This document shows positions 46,336-55,578 of a stretch of DNA of 64,000 nt, piece after piece. Made by a program: the position numbers and the translations under genes. The stretch is from contig NZ_AP027731.1 in assembly GCF_030296595.1 (NCBI RefSeq), positions 2,046,001-2,110,000 on the forward strand, in the 5' to 3' direction. The notes beneath the pieces were generated by a model. It saw only the letters and a list, made by a program, of their open reading frames with translations, made no database searches and was not told the origin of the DNA. Within the stretch, counting starts at the first letter, position 1. The number at the start of each line of letters is the position of its first letter. This stretch comes from Naasia aerilata (GTDB lineage: Bacteria; Actinomycetota; Actinomycetes; Actinomycetales; Microbacteriaceae).

Positions 46336-47867
46336 TGGCGGTCGGCCGCGCCCAGTCCGTGGCGCTCGTGGGGCTTGCGGGCTCCCTCGTCGACGTCGAG
46401 GCGGAGCTGTCCAACCAGAAGCCCGGCTTCAAGTTGATCGGCCTGCCGGACTCGGCGCTGCGGGAGGCCGAGCAGCGGGTGCGTGCCGCGATCGCCAACT
46501 CGGGGCTCGAGTGGCCGAAGCGCAAGCTCACGGTCAACCTGTCTCCGGCCGACCTGCCCAAGCAGGGCTCGGGATTCGACCTCGCGATCGCCATCGCCAC
46601 CCTCGCGACCACCGGTCAGATCCCGGCGCAGTCGGCCGCGCCGGTGGCGCACCTCGGCGAGCTGGCGCTCGACGGACGACTCCGCCCGATGCGAGGCGCT
46701 CTCCCGGCCGTGCTGGCGGCCGCCCGGGCAGGGGCTCGCACGGTGCTGGTGCCGTCGGCGAACCGGGAGGAGGCGGCGCTCGTCTCGGACATCAGGGTCG
46801 TCGGAGTGGCGAGCCTCCGCGACGCGGCCATCTGGCACGGTGCTCAGCTCGAGGATCAGCCGGTCGACGAGATCCGCGCAGCAGTCCCGGCGCCGACGAT
46901 GCCTCCCGACGGTGACCTGGCGGACATCGTCGGCAACGACGACGCGGTCGAGGGCCTGGTCGTGGCGGCCGCCGGCGGGCACCACCTGCTCCTCGTCGGG
47001 CCACCGGGGGCGGGGAAGACGATGCTCGCCTCCCGTCTGCCGACCGTCCTGCCGCCGCTCGACGAGTCGGCGGCCCTCGAGGTCACGTCGGTCCGGTCCC
47101 TGTCCGGAGCCGCCGTCGGAGGCGCGCTCGCCGTCACGCCGCCCTTCGAGAGCCCGCACCACACGGCGACGCCCGCTGCCCTCGTCGGAGGCGGGAGCTC
47201 GATCATCAGACCGGGGTCGGCTGCCCGCGCCTCGCACGGGGTCCTCTTCCTGGATGAGGCGCCCGAGTTCTCCTCCGCGGCCCTGGAGACGTTGCGCCAG
47301 CCGCTCGAGTCGGGCGAGATCACCATCGCCCGCGCGAACGCCGTCGCGCGCTTCCCCGCACGCTTCCAGCTCGTGCTGGCCGCGAACCCCTGCCCGTGCG
47401 GGGAGTGGGGAGCGCCCGAGAACCGCTGCACGTGCCCCTCCGCGGTGCGCATGCGGTATCTCAGCAAGCTGTCGGGCCCTCTGCTCGACCGCATCGACAT
47501 CCGGATTCGCGTGGCCCGGGTGACGATCGCGCAGCTGCGGCTCCGGGAGGAGCTTCCCCGCCTCGATTCGGCGACCGCGCGGGCACGGGTGGCGGACGCG
47601 CGAGCCCGGGCGGCGCGTCGCCTCGCCGACACCCCGTGGCGCACCAACGCCGACACGGCCGGGCCCTGGCTGCGGTCTCCGGCGATGGCGCTCGGCCGCG
47701 CGGTCCTCGCTCCCGTCGACCGGGCGCTGGAGCGGGGCCTCATCTCGATGCGGGGGTACGACCGGGTCCTCCGGATCGCGTGGACCCTCGCCGACCTGGA
47801 CGGCGTCGATCGCCCCGGCCTCGACCAGGTCGGTCGCGCGCTGCTGCTGAGGAGGAGCGTTCCGTGA
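46335..47867 (+). CDS. comM: YifB/ComM-family Mg-chelatase-like AAA ATPase
   Basis: 510 residues. The N-terminal Lon-substrate-like domain (about 10-170: EAELSNQKPGFKLIGLPDSA) precedes a Mg-chelatase AAA domain with LVGPPGAGKTMLASRLP, GVLFLDEAPEFS and NPCPCGEW. A C-terminal domain follows. ComM is a branch-migration helicase that helps integrate taken-up DNA. It is between yraN and dprA, as usual, with overlaps at both ends. No frame break. Confidence 0.93.
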   Translation: MAVGRAQSVALVGLAGSLVDVEAELSNQKPGFKLIGLPDSALREAEQRVRAAIANSGLEWPKRKLTVNLSPADLPKQGSGFDLAIAIATLATTGQIPAQSAAPVAHLGELALDGRLRPMRGALPAVLAAARAGARTVLVPSANREEAALVSDIRVVGVASLRDAAIWHGAQLEDQPVDEIRAAVPAPTMPPDGDLADIVGNDDAVEGLVVAAAGGHHLLLVGPPGAGKTMLASRLPTVLPPLDESAALEVTSVRSLSGAAVGGALAVTPPFESPHHTATPAALVGGGSSIIRPGSAARASHGVLFLDEAPEFSSAALETLRQPLESGEITIARANAVARFPARFQLVLAANPCPCGEWGAPENRCTCPSAVRMRYLSKLSGPLLDRIDIRIRVARVTIAQLRLREELPRLDSATARARVADARARAARRLADTPWRTNADTAGPWLRSPAMALGRAVLAPVDRALERGLISMRGYDRVLRIAWTLADLDGVDRPGLDQVGRALLLRRSVP

Positions 47868-49069
47868 TCCTGGGACTTGATGAGGCCATCGTGCGCCGCG
47901 CTGTGTCGGCGGCGCGACCTGATCGTGCGCCGGTCTCGGCCGACGAGACGGCCGAGGTGTTCGCTCGTGCAGCGTGGAGCGGCATCGCGGAGCCGGGGGA
48001 CGGCGTGGCCGGCACCCTGGTGGCCGCCCTCGGAGCGGCCGGCGCACTCGCCGCGGTGAACGAGGAGCACGATCCCGCGGGCCTCGCGCATGAGGTGGGC
48101 GAGGCGACCGGGGAGGAGCTGACCCGCGAGTCGATGCGCGCAGCCGTCGAGCGCTGGCGGCCCCGGCTCGTCGCCTCCGACGCCCTGCGGTTCCTCACGT
48201 CCGCCGGTGCCCGGGGAGCGGCGCTGCTCGTGCCCGACGATCCGGAATGGCCGGCCGGCTTCGGCGACCTCGGCCCGCATCGGCCGGCTGCCCTGTGGTG
48301 TCTCGGCAACGCCGCGCTGCTGGCCTCGCCCCTTCCGATTGCGCTCGTCGGCGCGCGTGCCGCCACCGGCTACGGCGAGCACGTCTGCGCGGAGGCGTCG
48401 ACCGGGCTCGTCGATCGGGGCTTCGCGATCGTTTCGGGCGCGGCCTACGGCATCGACGGGATGGCGCACCGGGCCGCACTCGCCAGCGGCGGCGCCACGG
48501 TGGCCTTCCTGGCTGGCGGTGTCGACCGCTTCTACCCCAGTGGCCACGACGCCCTGCTGACGCGGATCGCGCAGGCCGGCGCTGTCGTCTCGGAGCTGCC
48601 GTGCGGGTCGTCGCCCACGCGTTGGCGCTTCCTTCAGCGTAACCGCCTGATCGCGGCGGCGTCCCTGGCGACCGTCGTCGTCGAGGCCGGCCTGCGCTCA
48701 GGATCCCTGAACACCGCCGGCCACGCGGCCTCGCTTGGCCGACCGCTCGGCGCGGTGCCCGGTCCGGTGACCTCGGCCGCGTCGGCGGGCTGCCACCGGC
48801 TGCTGCGCGAGTTCGACGCCGTGTGCGTCACCAACGCGGACGAGATGGCCGAGCTGGTGCTCGGTCCCCAGGAGCCTCTCGTCGAGGCGGCTTCTCGCCA
48901 GGAGCCGGAGGCGACCAGGGTGCTGGACGCGATGTCGTCGCGACCCCGCTCGGTCGACGACATCGCGCGCGCCGCCGGGCTCAGCGTCGCTTCGGTGCGG
49001 TCCGCCCTCGGCGTCCTGGAACTCGAGGGGCTGGTCAGCGAGACGCCGACGGGCTGGCGCCGCCCGTGA
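47864..49069 (+). CDS. dprA: DNA-processing protein DprA
   Basis: 401 residues from GTG 47864 (GTGA overlap with comM). A helical N-terminal extension is followed by the Rossmann-like domain (about 150-320): ALVGARAATGYGEHVCAEAS, IVSGAAYGIDGMAHRAAL, GGVDRFYPSGH and RWRFLQRNRLIAAAS. The C-terminal winged-helix (about 345-400) is DDIARAAGLSVASVRSALGV. DprA loads RecA on incoming single-stranded DNA. No frame break. Confidence 0.94.
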   Translation: MILGLDEAIVRRAVSAARPDRAPVSADETAEVFARAAWSGIAEPGDGVAGTLVAALGAAGALAAVNEEHDPAGLAHEVGEATGEELTRESMRAAVERWRPRLVASDALRFLTSAGARGAALLVPDDPEWPAGFGDLGPHRPAALWCLGNAALLASPLPIALVGARAATGYGEHVCAEASTGLVDRGFAIVSGAAYGIDGMAHRAALASGGATVAFLAGGVDRFYPSGHDALLTRIAQAGAVVSELPCGSSPTRWRFLQRNRLIAAASLATVVVEAGLRSGSLNTAGHAASLGRPLGAVPGPVTSAASAGCHRLLREFDAVCVTNADEMAELVLGPQEPLVEAASRQEPEATRVLDAMSSRPRSVDDIARAAGLSVASVRSALGVLELEGLVSETPTGWRRP

Positions 49070-49200
49070 CCAGCGGATGACCCCCCCGGGTGTGCCCGAT
49101 AGGCTCCGGTGCCCTCGTCGAAATCTGCCGCCGCCGATCGACGTAGGAGGAAGAGGCGGTCTCGCCTCCCGACACACACGGAGCCAGGAGGCTGCTGCAG

Positions 49201-49578
49201 ATGGATATGAAACTCGAACTGGTTCCCCTGCCGGTGACCGACGTCGATCGGAGCATCGCCTTCTACCGGGACCAGCTCGGCTTCTCCCTCGACCACGACG
49301 TGCAGCCGGGCAACGGGATGCGCGTCGTGCAGCTCACGCCACCCGGATCAGCGTGCTCCATCGGGTTCGGCACCGGCTGGGGCAGCGGCACTGCGCCGGG
49401 GTCGGTCCGCGACCTCCACCTCGTGGTGGACAGCGTGGAAGAGGCTCGGCAGCTGGTCCTCGCACGAGGCGTCGAGATCTCCGAGATCTCGGACATGGGT
49501 GGCGTGAAGTACGCGTTCTTCGCCGACCCGGATGGCAACACGTGGGAGTTCCAGGAGATCCCCGCCCACTTCCGCTGA
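49201..49578 (+). CDS. VOC/glyoxalase-superfamily protein
   Basis: 125 residues with two beta-alpha-beta-beta-beta modules. LVPLPVTDVDRSIAFYRDQL and FFADPDGNTWEFQEIP are typical. Metal ligands could be the Glu of WEFQE and the His of DLHLVV. The substrate is not identifiable (dioxygenase, glyoxalase-like or resistance protein). The ATG at 49207 is a second start option. It has an AGCCAGGAGG Shine-Dalgarno. Confidence 0.85.
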   Translation: MDMKLELVPLPVTDVDRSIAFYRDQLGFSLDHDVQPGNGMRVVQLTPPGSACSIGFGTGWGSGTAPGSVRDLHLVVDSVEEARQLVLARGVEISEISDMGGVKYAFFADPDGNTWEFQEIPAHFR

Positions 49579-49635
49579 CCGCTCGGGCCACGGGAGCACG
49601 GCCGGTCGGTCGGCCGGCTCGCGAGGCGGACGGGA

Positions 49636-52052
49636 TCAGCGCCGCGCCAGCTCCTCCGGGTTCAGGCGCACCCCGCGCAGCAGCTGGGCGTTGAGAGCGA
49701 CGACGATCGTCGAGAGCGACATCAGGATCGCGCCCGCGGCGGGGAGAGGACGAACCCGAGCGGGGCGAGCACGCCCGCCGCCAGCGGGACGGAGAGCACG
49801 TTGTACCCGGCGCCCCACGCGAGGTTCTGGATCATCTTGCGGTAGCCCGAACGGGACAGCTCGATGACCGAGAGCACGGCCCGAGGGTCGCTGCCGGCGA
49901 GGACCACGCCGGCGGACTCGATCGCGACGTCGGTGCCCGCACCGATCGCGATGCCGACGTCGGCGCGCGCGAGCGCGGGCGCGTCGTTCACGCCGTCGCC
50001 GACCATCGCGACCTTGGCGCCGCGCTGCTGCAGCCCCGCGACCTTGGCGTCCTTGTCCTCGGGACGCACCTCGGCGAAGACCTCGTCGATGCCGAGCTCC
50101 GCCGCCACCGAGTCGGCGACCTGCCGCGAGTCTCCGGTGATCATGCCGACCCGGATGCCGCGACGGTGCAGCGCGTCGACGACCTGCCGGGACTCCGGCC
50201 GCACCTCGTCGCGCACGGCGAACCCGGCGAGGACCGCGCCGTCCGCGAGCAGGTAGAGCACTGCGTCGCCCTCGGCCGACCAGGCGGCGGAGGCGGCGGT
50301 GAGCTCCGCCGGCACGGCGATGCCTGCCTCGGCCAGCAGACTCGGTCCGCCGACGCGGAGATGGCGACCGCCGACCTGACCTTCGACACCGCGCGAGGTG
50401 AGCGACCGGAACTGGGCCACCGCGGGCAGCGGCCCCACCTCCTCCTTCTCCGCGGCGCGCACGATCGCCCTCGCGACAGGGTGCTCGCTGGAGCGCTCGA
50501 GTGCCGCGGCGAGGGCGAGCGCGGTCGCCCGGTCGGTGCCTGCGGAGACCGCGATGGCGGACACGGCGGGCTCGCCCCGCGTGAGGGTTCCGGTCTTGTC
50601 GAAGAGCACCGTGTCGACGGACCGCATCCGCTCGAGCGCCAGCCGGCTCTTCACCAGGACGCCCGCGCGGGCCGCCCGCTCGGTGGAGATCGCGATGACG
50701 AGCGGGATGGCGAGGCCGAGCGCGTGCGGGCAGGCGATCACCAGGACGGTCACGGTGCGCGTGATCGCATCGTCCGCGCTGCCGAGCAGGAGCCAGATCG
50801 CGAAGGTGAGCACGCCGGCGCCCGCCGCGAAGTAGAACAGGAGGGCTGCCGCGCGGTCGGCGAGGGCCTGCGCCCGCGACGATGAGTTCTGCGCGTCGGC
50901 GACCAGCCGCTGGATCCCGGCGAGCGCCGTGTCGTCGCCCACCGCCGTGACCCGGACGCGGATCGCGGAGTCTGTGGCGACCGTGCCCGCAGTGACCGTG
51001 CTGCCCAGGCCGCGAGAGACGGTCCGGGACTCGCCTGTGATCATCGACTCGTCGACCTCCGCGGTGCCGTCCACGACCGTGCCGTCGGCGGGCACCCGCG
51101 AGCCCGATCGGACGAGGACGACGTCGCCGAGGCGCAGCTCGGCGAGCGGCACCTCGGTCAGCTCCTCGCCGTCCACGCGGACCGCGCGGTCGGGGAGGAG
51201 GGCGGCGAGCGCATCGAGGGCGCTCGAGGCCGCGCCGAGGGCGCGCATCTCGATCCAGTGGCCGAGCAGCATGATGACGATGAGGAGTGCGAGCTCCCAC
51301 CAGAAGTCGAGGTCGAGCCCGAACAGGCCGAGCGAGGTGACCCAGCTCGCCCCGAAAGCGACCGTGATCGCCATGGCGATGAGCGTCATCATCCCCGGCT
51401 GGCGCAGCCGCACCTCGCTCACGAGGCCCGTGAGGAACGGCCAGCCCCCGTAGAGGAAGACCGCCGTGCCGAGGATCGGCGAGATCCAGTCGGACCCGGG
51501 GAAGGTCGGGCGGGCGTAGCCGAGCAGGTCCGCGAACATGGGGCTGAAGAGCACCACCGGCACCGCGAGCACCAGGTTCACCCAGAAGCGGTTGCGGAAC
51601 AGCGCCGCGTGGTCCCCGTGGCCGCCATGGCCGTGGCCTGCGTGGCCGCCGTGGCCCGCGTGAGCGTCGTGGCCCGCGTGAGCGTTGTGGGCGTCGTGCC
51701 CGGCGTGAGCGTCGTGCCCCGCCTGGGCGTTGTGGCCGGTGTGCGCGTCATGCCCCGCGTGGGCGCCGTGCTCCGCATGGGCGTCGTGGCTCAGATGCGC
51801 GTCGTGCATGGGGTGGCCGGCGTGGGCAACGGAGTCCTGGAGCTCTGAGACGAGGTGCTCGGAGTGGTCATGCTCCGCGTGCTCGCGCCCGGCGTGAATG
51901 TGGCCGCCGTGCTCGTGCCCGGTGTGCTCGTCGTTCCCGTGCTCGTGCCCGGCGTGACCGTGGTCCTCGCGCCCGTGCCCGGAGTGCTCCGTCCCCGACT
52001 GCTCCGCCGCGCGCACGTCGCCGTGTGTGGTCTCCGTGTGCCGGTCGCTCAT
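49636..52052 (-). CDS. copB: Copper-exporting P-type ATPase, CopB type, with very His-rich N-terminus (frame break)
   Basis: About 805 residues. Residues 1-150 contain 41 histidines in degenerate AGHDAH repeats and no CxxC domain. Then come membrane segments, phosphatase motif TGES (339-342), CPH metal site (441-443) and phosphorylation Asp485 in DKTGT, then MVGDGVNDAPALA. CPH identifies the P1B-3 (CopB) group. The raw frame ends at LSPPRARS; one more base in 49741-49744 gives SPAAGAILMSLSTIVVALNA and the end PEELARR. It is divergent from csoR across a CsoR-like operator. Confidence 0.93.
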
Positions 52053-52081
52053 CTGCGACTCCTTCCGCTCTCCTTCCGTTG

Positions 52082-52100
52082 TATACCCCCAGGGGGTATA
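52082..52100. promoter_or_regulatory. CsoR-type copper operator between copB and csoR
   Basis: TATACCCCCAGGGGGTATA is a perfect 19-base palindrome, the usual form of CsoR sites. It lies 29 bases before the copB ATG and 9 bases before the csoR ATG. Its right end is part of TATAGT (52097-52102), the likely csoR -10, so CsoR binding would block both directions. Confidence 0.85.
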
Positions 52101-52109
52101 GTGCAACCT

Positions 52110-52407
52110 ATGGAAGAGGGCACGGTTGAGACGGCACACCACGGGTACATCACGGGCAAGGACGCCTACCTCGCCCGGCTGCGGCGCATCGAGGGTCAGG
52201 CCCGCGGGCTGCAGAAGATGGTTGAGGACGAGAAGTACTGCATCGACATCCTGACCCAGGTGTCCGCGATGACGAAGGCTCTGGAATCGGTCGCCCTCGG
52301 GCTGCTCGACGACCACCTGGCCCACTGCGTCGTCGACGCCGTGGGGGAGGAGCGGGAGGAGGCTCCGGGAGGCCTCTCAGGCGATCGCGCGGCTCGTGCG
52401 CTCCTGA
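52110..52407 (+). CDS. csoR: Copper-sensing repressor CsoR (frame break near C-terminus)
   Basis: About 98 residues. The Cu(I) ligand set Cys44, His69 and Cys73 is visible (KYCIDIL, DDHLAHC). RRIEGQARGLQKMVEDEKYC is the family core. In the raw frame the protein ends in an Arg-rich tail at 52472 that overlaps the MOSC gene by 56 bases. Reading in the next frame from about 52360 gives REASQAIARLVRS and TGA 52405-52407, the family end. This needs one base fewer (or two more) around 52352-52360. A TATAGT seven bases before the ATG suggests a leaderless mRNA. Confidence 0.9.
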
Positions 52408-52416
52408 GCGCCCGTC

Positions 52417-52965
52417 TCACTCGCCGCGGAAGACCTCGAGGAGCGTCGGGGCGCCGCGTGGTGCCGGCGTGACGGCGATGTCGTCGCCCGCCGCGATCAG
52501 ACCCGTGTGCACGACACGGAAGTAGGCGCCGAGCCGGCCGGCCTGAGCGAACCGCCGGACGAAGCCCGACGTGCTGCCCGCATCGGCCCAGCGGGCGAAC
52601 GTCATGCACGGCGTGCGAGGGCTGGTCGCCTCGAGGACGACCTTCTCGCCGATGTGCCACCGCTCGCCGACCCGGGCCGCGGTCGCGTCGAGCCCGTCGA
52701 CGCGCAGGTTCTCGCCGAACCAGCCGGGATGCAGGTCGCGGCCGAGCTCAGCCGACCAGAAGTCGGCGTCCGACTGGGAGTACGCGTAGACCGCCTGCTC
52801 GATGCCCCCGTGGTGCTTCCGGCTGGCCTGGACGTCGGCGCGGAGGCCGAATCGGCCGACCTTCACCGGACCGTCGACCGCCCGCTTGTCGATGGCGGTC
52901 ACGCCCTCGGTCCCGGAGTCGGGGCGGAGCGCGTGCACGACGCACGCGGCGACCAGGCTGGGCAT
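52417..52965 (-). CDS. MOSC-domain protein
   Basis: 182 residues. MOSC (molybdenum-cofactor sulfurase C-terminal) blocks are visible: KHHGGIEQAVYAYSQSDADF, GWFGENLRVDGLDATAARVG and the conserved Cys in SPRTPCMTFARW. Stand-alone MOSC proteins such as YiiM and YcbX help detoxify N-hydroxylated bases or serve sulfur transfer. TAGACT (52972-52977, minus strand) six bases before the ATG predicts a leaderless transcript. Confidence 0.9.
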   Translation of the reverse strand: MPSLVAACVVHALRPDSGTEGVTAIDKRAVDGPVKVGRFGLRADVQASRKHHGGIEQAVYAYSQSDADFWSAELGRDLHPGWFGENLRVDGLDATAARVGERWHIGEKVVLEATSPRTPCMTFARWADAGSTSGFVRRFAQAGRLGAYFRVVHTGLIAAGDDIAVTPAPRGAPTLLEVFRGE

Positions 52966-53008
52966 CCGGCGAGTCTATGTCGTCGGTCCCTGTCGCTAGC
53001 GTTGACCC

Positions 53009-53845
53009 GTGCCCACTCCCGCTCCGGAACCGACCCACGTCCTGGCTCACCTCAGCGACACCCACTTCCTCGCCGGCGGGGCGCCCCTGCACGGCAGCGT
53101 CGACACCGTCGAGCACCTTCGCCGCGCACTGCAGCGCCTCGAGGAGGCCGAGGTCGCCGTCGACGCGATCGTGCACACGGGCGACATCGCCGACCTCGGA
53201 GAGCTGGACGCCTACCAGCGCGTGCGGGAGATCGTCGAGCCGGTCGCGGACCGGCTGGGGTGCCCGGTCATCTGGGTGGCAGGCAACCACGATCAGCGTG
53301 GGCCGCTCCGCGAGGGGCTGTTCGGCGCAGCGCCGTCCACGGAGCCGCTGGACTCCGTCCATGACCTCGGCGGCCTTCGAGTCGTCGCGATCGACACCTC
53401 CGTGCCCGGAGCCGGACACGGCGACCTCGACCCGGAGCAGGTGGAGTGGCTCCGCGAGGTGCTCGCACAGCCTGCCCCGCACGGCACCGTCCTGGCCATG
53501 CACCACCCGCCGGTCCCGACGACGGTGCGGGTGCTGGAGCCCTTCCAGTTCCGTGCGGTGGACGCGCTCGCCGAGGTCCTCGCCGGCACGGACGTGCGGG
53601 TCATCCTCAGCGGGCACCTGCACTACTCGGTGAACGGCCGCGTCGCAGGGGTCCCCGTCTCGGTCGCACCCGCGACGAGCTACACCGTGCAGGTGGCGGC
53701 CCCGCACCTCGGGCTGACCGGCGTGGACGCCGACCAGGCGCTCTCGCTCGCGCTGCTCTACCCGGAGCAGGTGGTCACGGCACTGCTGCCGATCGACGTG
53801 GCGCCCGCGGTCGTGCACCTGCCGGACGGCTACTTCGACTCCTGA
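53009..53845 (+). CDS. Metallophosphoesterase, cyclic-AMP phosphodiesterase (CpdA)-like
   Basis: 278 residues from GTG 53009. The five metal motifs are in order: HLSDTHF, HTGDIADLGE, VAGNHDQRG, AMHHPPVP and LSGHLHYS. CpdA-like enzymes hydrolyse 3',5'-cAMP, but relatives act on phospholipid or nucleotide diesters. TAGCGT (52997-53002) lies six bases before the GTG, predicting a leaderless mRNA. Confidence 0.88.
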   Translation: MPTPAPEPTHVLAHLSDTHFLAGGAPLHGSVDTVEHLRRALQRLEEAEVAVDAIVHTGDIADLGELDAYQRVREIVEPVADRLGCPVIWVAGNHDQRGPLREGLFGAAPSTEPLDSVHDLGGLRVVAIDTSVPGAGHGDLDPEQVEWLREVLAQPAPHGTVLAMHHPPVPTTVRVLEPFQFRAVDALAEVLAGTDVRVILSGHLHYSVNGRVAGVPVSVAPATSYTVQVAAPHLGLTGVDADQALSLALLYPEQVVTALLPIDVAPAVVHLPDGYFDS

Positions 53846-53893
53846 CCGGTGTCGGTCCCAGCCGGAGCGATGGATCCAGGGCACCATGGCCGC

Positions 53894-54796
53894 GTGGAGA
53901 TCGCGGACGCCGTCGCCGAGTTCGGCGCACACCTCTTGGGTGAGCGCGGCTTCTCGTCGAACACGGTGCGCGGCTACCTCACCGACCTCATCGACCTCGA
54001 GGGCTTCGCCCGGCGGCGCGGGTCGCCCGCCGTGGATGGCCTGACGCTGGACCTGCTGAGGGACTGGCTGTGGCAGTCGTCGGAGAGGGGTCTCGCTCGC
54101 GCCACGCTCGCCCGGCGGACCGCGGCGGTGCGGGGCTTCGGCGCCTGGCTGGTGCGGCAGGGGTACCTCCCGGTCGACCCCGCCCTCCGGCTGAGGTCCC
54201 CGAAGTCGCACAGCACGCTGCCGCGCGTGCTGCCGCAGAACGCGGTCGGCGAGCTGCTGTCCGGACTGGCGGAGCGAGCGGAGGACGGCGAGGCCGGCGC
54301 GCTGCGCGACCTCGCCGTCGTGGAGCTGCTCTACGCGTCCGCCCTCCGCGTCTCCGAGCTCTGCGGGCTGGACGTGGACGACGTGGACCGGGAGCGGCTC
54401 ACCGTGACGGTCACCGGCAAGGGGAACAAGCAGCGCGTGGTGCCGTTCGGCGTGCCGGCCGCACATGCGATCGACCGGTACATCGCCGGGGCGCGGCCCG
54501 AGCTGGCCGTGGACGGCACCCCCGCCCTCTTCCTCGGCGACCGGGGCGCCCGGCTCGGAGTGCGCTCGGTGCACCGGCTCGTCGCCGGGCTGCTCGAGTC
54601 GGTGCCGGGAAGCGGGCCGGCGGGTCCGCACACGTTCCGGCACACGGCAGCGACCCACCTGCTGGACGGCGGCGCCGACCTCCGGGCGGTGCAGGAGCTG
54701 CTCGGCCACGCGAGCCTCGGGACGACCCAGATCTACACCCACGTGTCCGCCGAGCGGCTCAAGCGCGCCTACGAGCAGGCCCACCCGCGGGCCTGA
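53894..54796 (+). CDS. xerC: Tyrosine recombinase XerC
   Basis: 300 residues from GTG 53894; ATG 53870 and GTG 53849 are upstream alternatives. The N-terminal SAM-like domain (NTVRGYLTDLIDLEGF) is followed by the catalytic domain. Arg in SALRVSELCGL, Lys in TVTGKGNKQR, His-x-x-Arg in HTFRHTAATH, His in LLGHASLGTT and Tyr in QIYTHVSAERLKRAY. It resolves chromosome dimers at dif with XerD. It is located here in the standard actinobacterial neighbourhood. Confidence 0.94.
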   Translation: MEIADAVAEFGAHLLGERGFSSNTVRGYLTDLIDLEGFARRRGSPAVDGLTLDLLRDWLWQSSERGLARATLARRTAAVRGFGAWLVRQGYLPVDPALRLRSPKSHSTLPRVLPQNAVGELLSGLAERAEDGEAGALRDLAVVELLYASALRVSELCGLDVDDVDRERLTVTVTGKGNKQRVVPFGVPAAHAIDRYIAGARPELAVDGTPALFLGDRGARLGVRSVHRLVAGLLESVPGSGPAGPHTFRHTAATHLLDGGADLRAVQELLGHASLGTTQIYTHVSAERLKRAYEQAHPRA

Positions 54797-54858
54797 TCCA
54801 CCGGTCCCGGGCGACCGGGCGCTCGCGTTCCCAGCGGGAGCGCTCCGGATGGAGGGGC

Positions 54859-55446
54859 TCATTCGCCGGCCCGATCCACCGGCGGCACGAGCGGCAGCAG
54901 GATCGCCCGGGGCACCTCGCCGAGCAGGACCATCGGCGACACGTACCTGCCGTCGACGCGGGCGCCGATGTGGAGGCAATCGACCGGGCAGTGGCCCGCC
55001 GAGGCGGCCACCGTGCCGAGCGCCTCGCCGCGGCGCACGCCCTGGCCAGCCGTGACGGCCGCCTCGACGGGCTCGAAGCTCGACACGAGGCCGGCGGCGT
55101 GGGCGACCGAGAGCACCGGCCGGCCGCCCACCGCCCCCGCGAAGAGCACCACGCCGTCGTCCGGGCTCGTCACCGGCGTCCCTGCGGGCACGCCGACGTC
55201 GATGCCCCGATGGCCCGCCGCGTACGGGGTGAGGGGAGCGCGATACCCGCGGAGGACCGCGGGTGGCGGCGCCACCGGCCAGGCCCAGGGGTAATCCGCC
55301 CACCCCGCGGTCCGGAAGGTGGCAAGGAGCGGGGCGGCGGGCCCGGACCGCGGGAGTGCGGCGGCGGGGGCGATCCACCCGGGCAGCAGCAGGGTCGTGA
55401 TCGCGCTCAGCAGGAGGGCGAGGGCCAGCAGGCGGCGGGGAGGCAT
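54859..55446 (-). CDS. Secreted M23-family (LytM-like) peptidase
   Basis: 195 residues. Signal peptide MPPRRLLALALLLSAITTLL ending near APAAA. The M23 domain has His-x3-Asp in GHRGIDVGVPAGT and a late CLHIGARVDG, a variant of HxH in which the second His is Gly, so zinc binding and activity need doubt. It may act on cell-wall cross-links. It is convergent with xerC. Confidence 0.85.
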   Translation of the reverse strand: MPPRRLLALALLLSAITTLLLPGWIAPAAALPRSGPAAPLLATFRTAGWADYPWAWPVAPPPAVLRGYRAPLTPYAAGHRGIDVGVPAGTPVTSPDDGVVLFAGAVGGRPVLSVAHAAGLVSSFEPVEAAVTAGQGVRRGEALGTVAASAGHCPVDCLHIGARVDGRYVSPMVLLGEVPRAILLPLVPPVDRAGE

Positions 55447-55578
55447 GGCGGAAGGATGCCGGTCGCAGCGCCTGCGTACGCGCGCAGATCGATGGTCGTG
55501 CAGAACCGGGAAATCAACCCCTGGGGGAGGGAGGCGAAGGGCGCGGGAGAAGTGGAAGGATCTCGCCAGGAGGAGCCC

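Noticed and set aside
46047-48547. Long minus-strand frames opposite comM and dprA
   Set aside because: No family similarity; composition typical of antisense reading in high-GC DNA.
51600-52000. The periodic CGTG/GGCGTG repeats as a possible tandem-repeat or CRISPR-like array
   Set aside because: They encode the His-rich tail of the minus-strand CopB ATPase; the periodicity comes from the AGHDAH codons.
52408-52472. C-terminal extension of csoR in the uncorrected frame
   Set aside because: It is Arg-rich, unlike the family, and overlaps the convergent MOSC gene; the other frame gives the conserved CsoR end.
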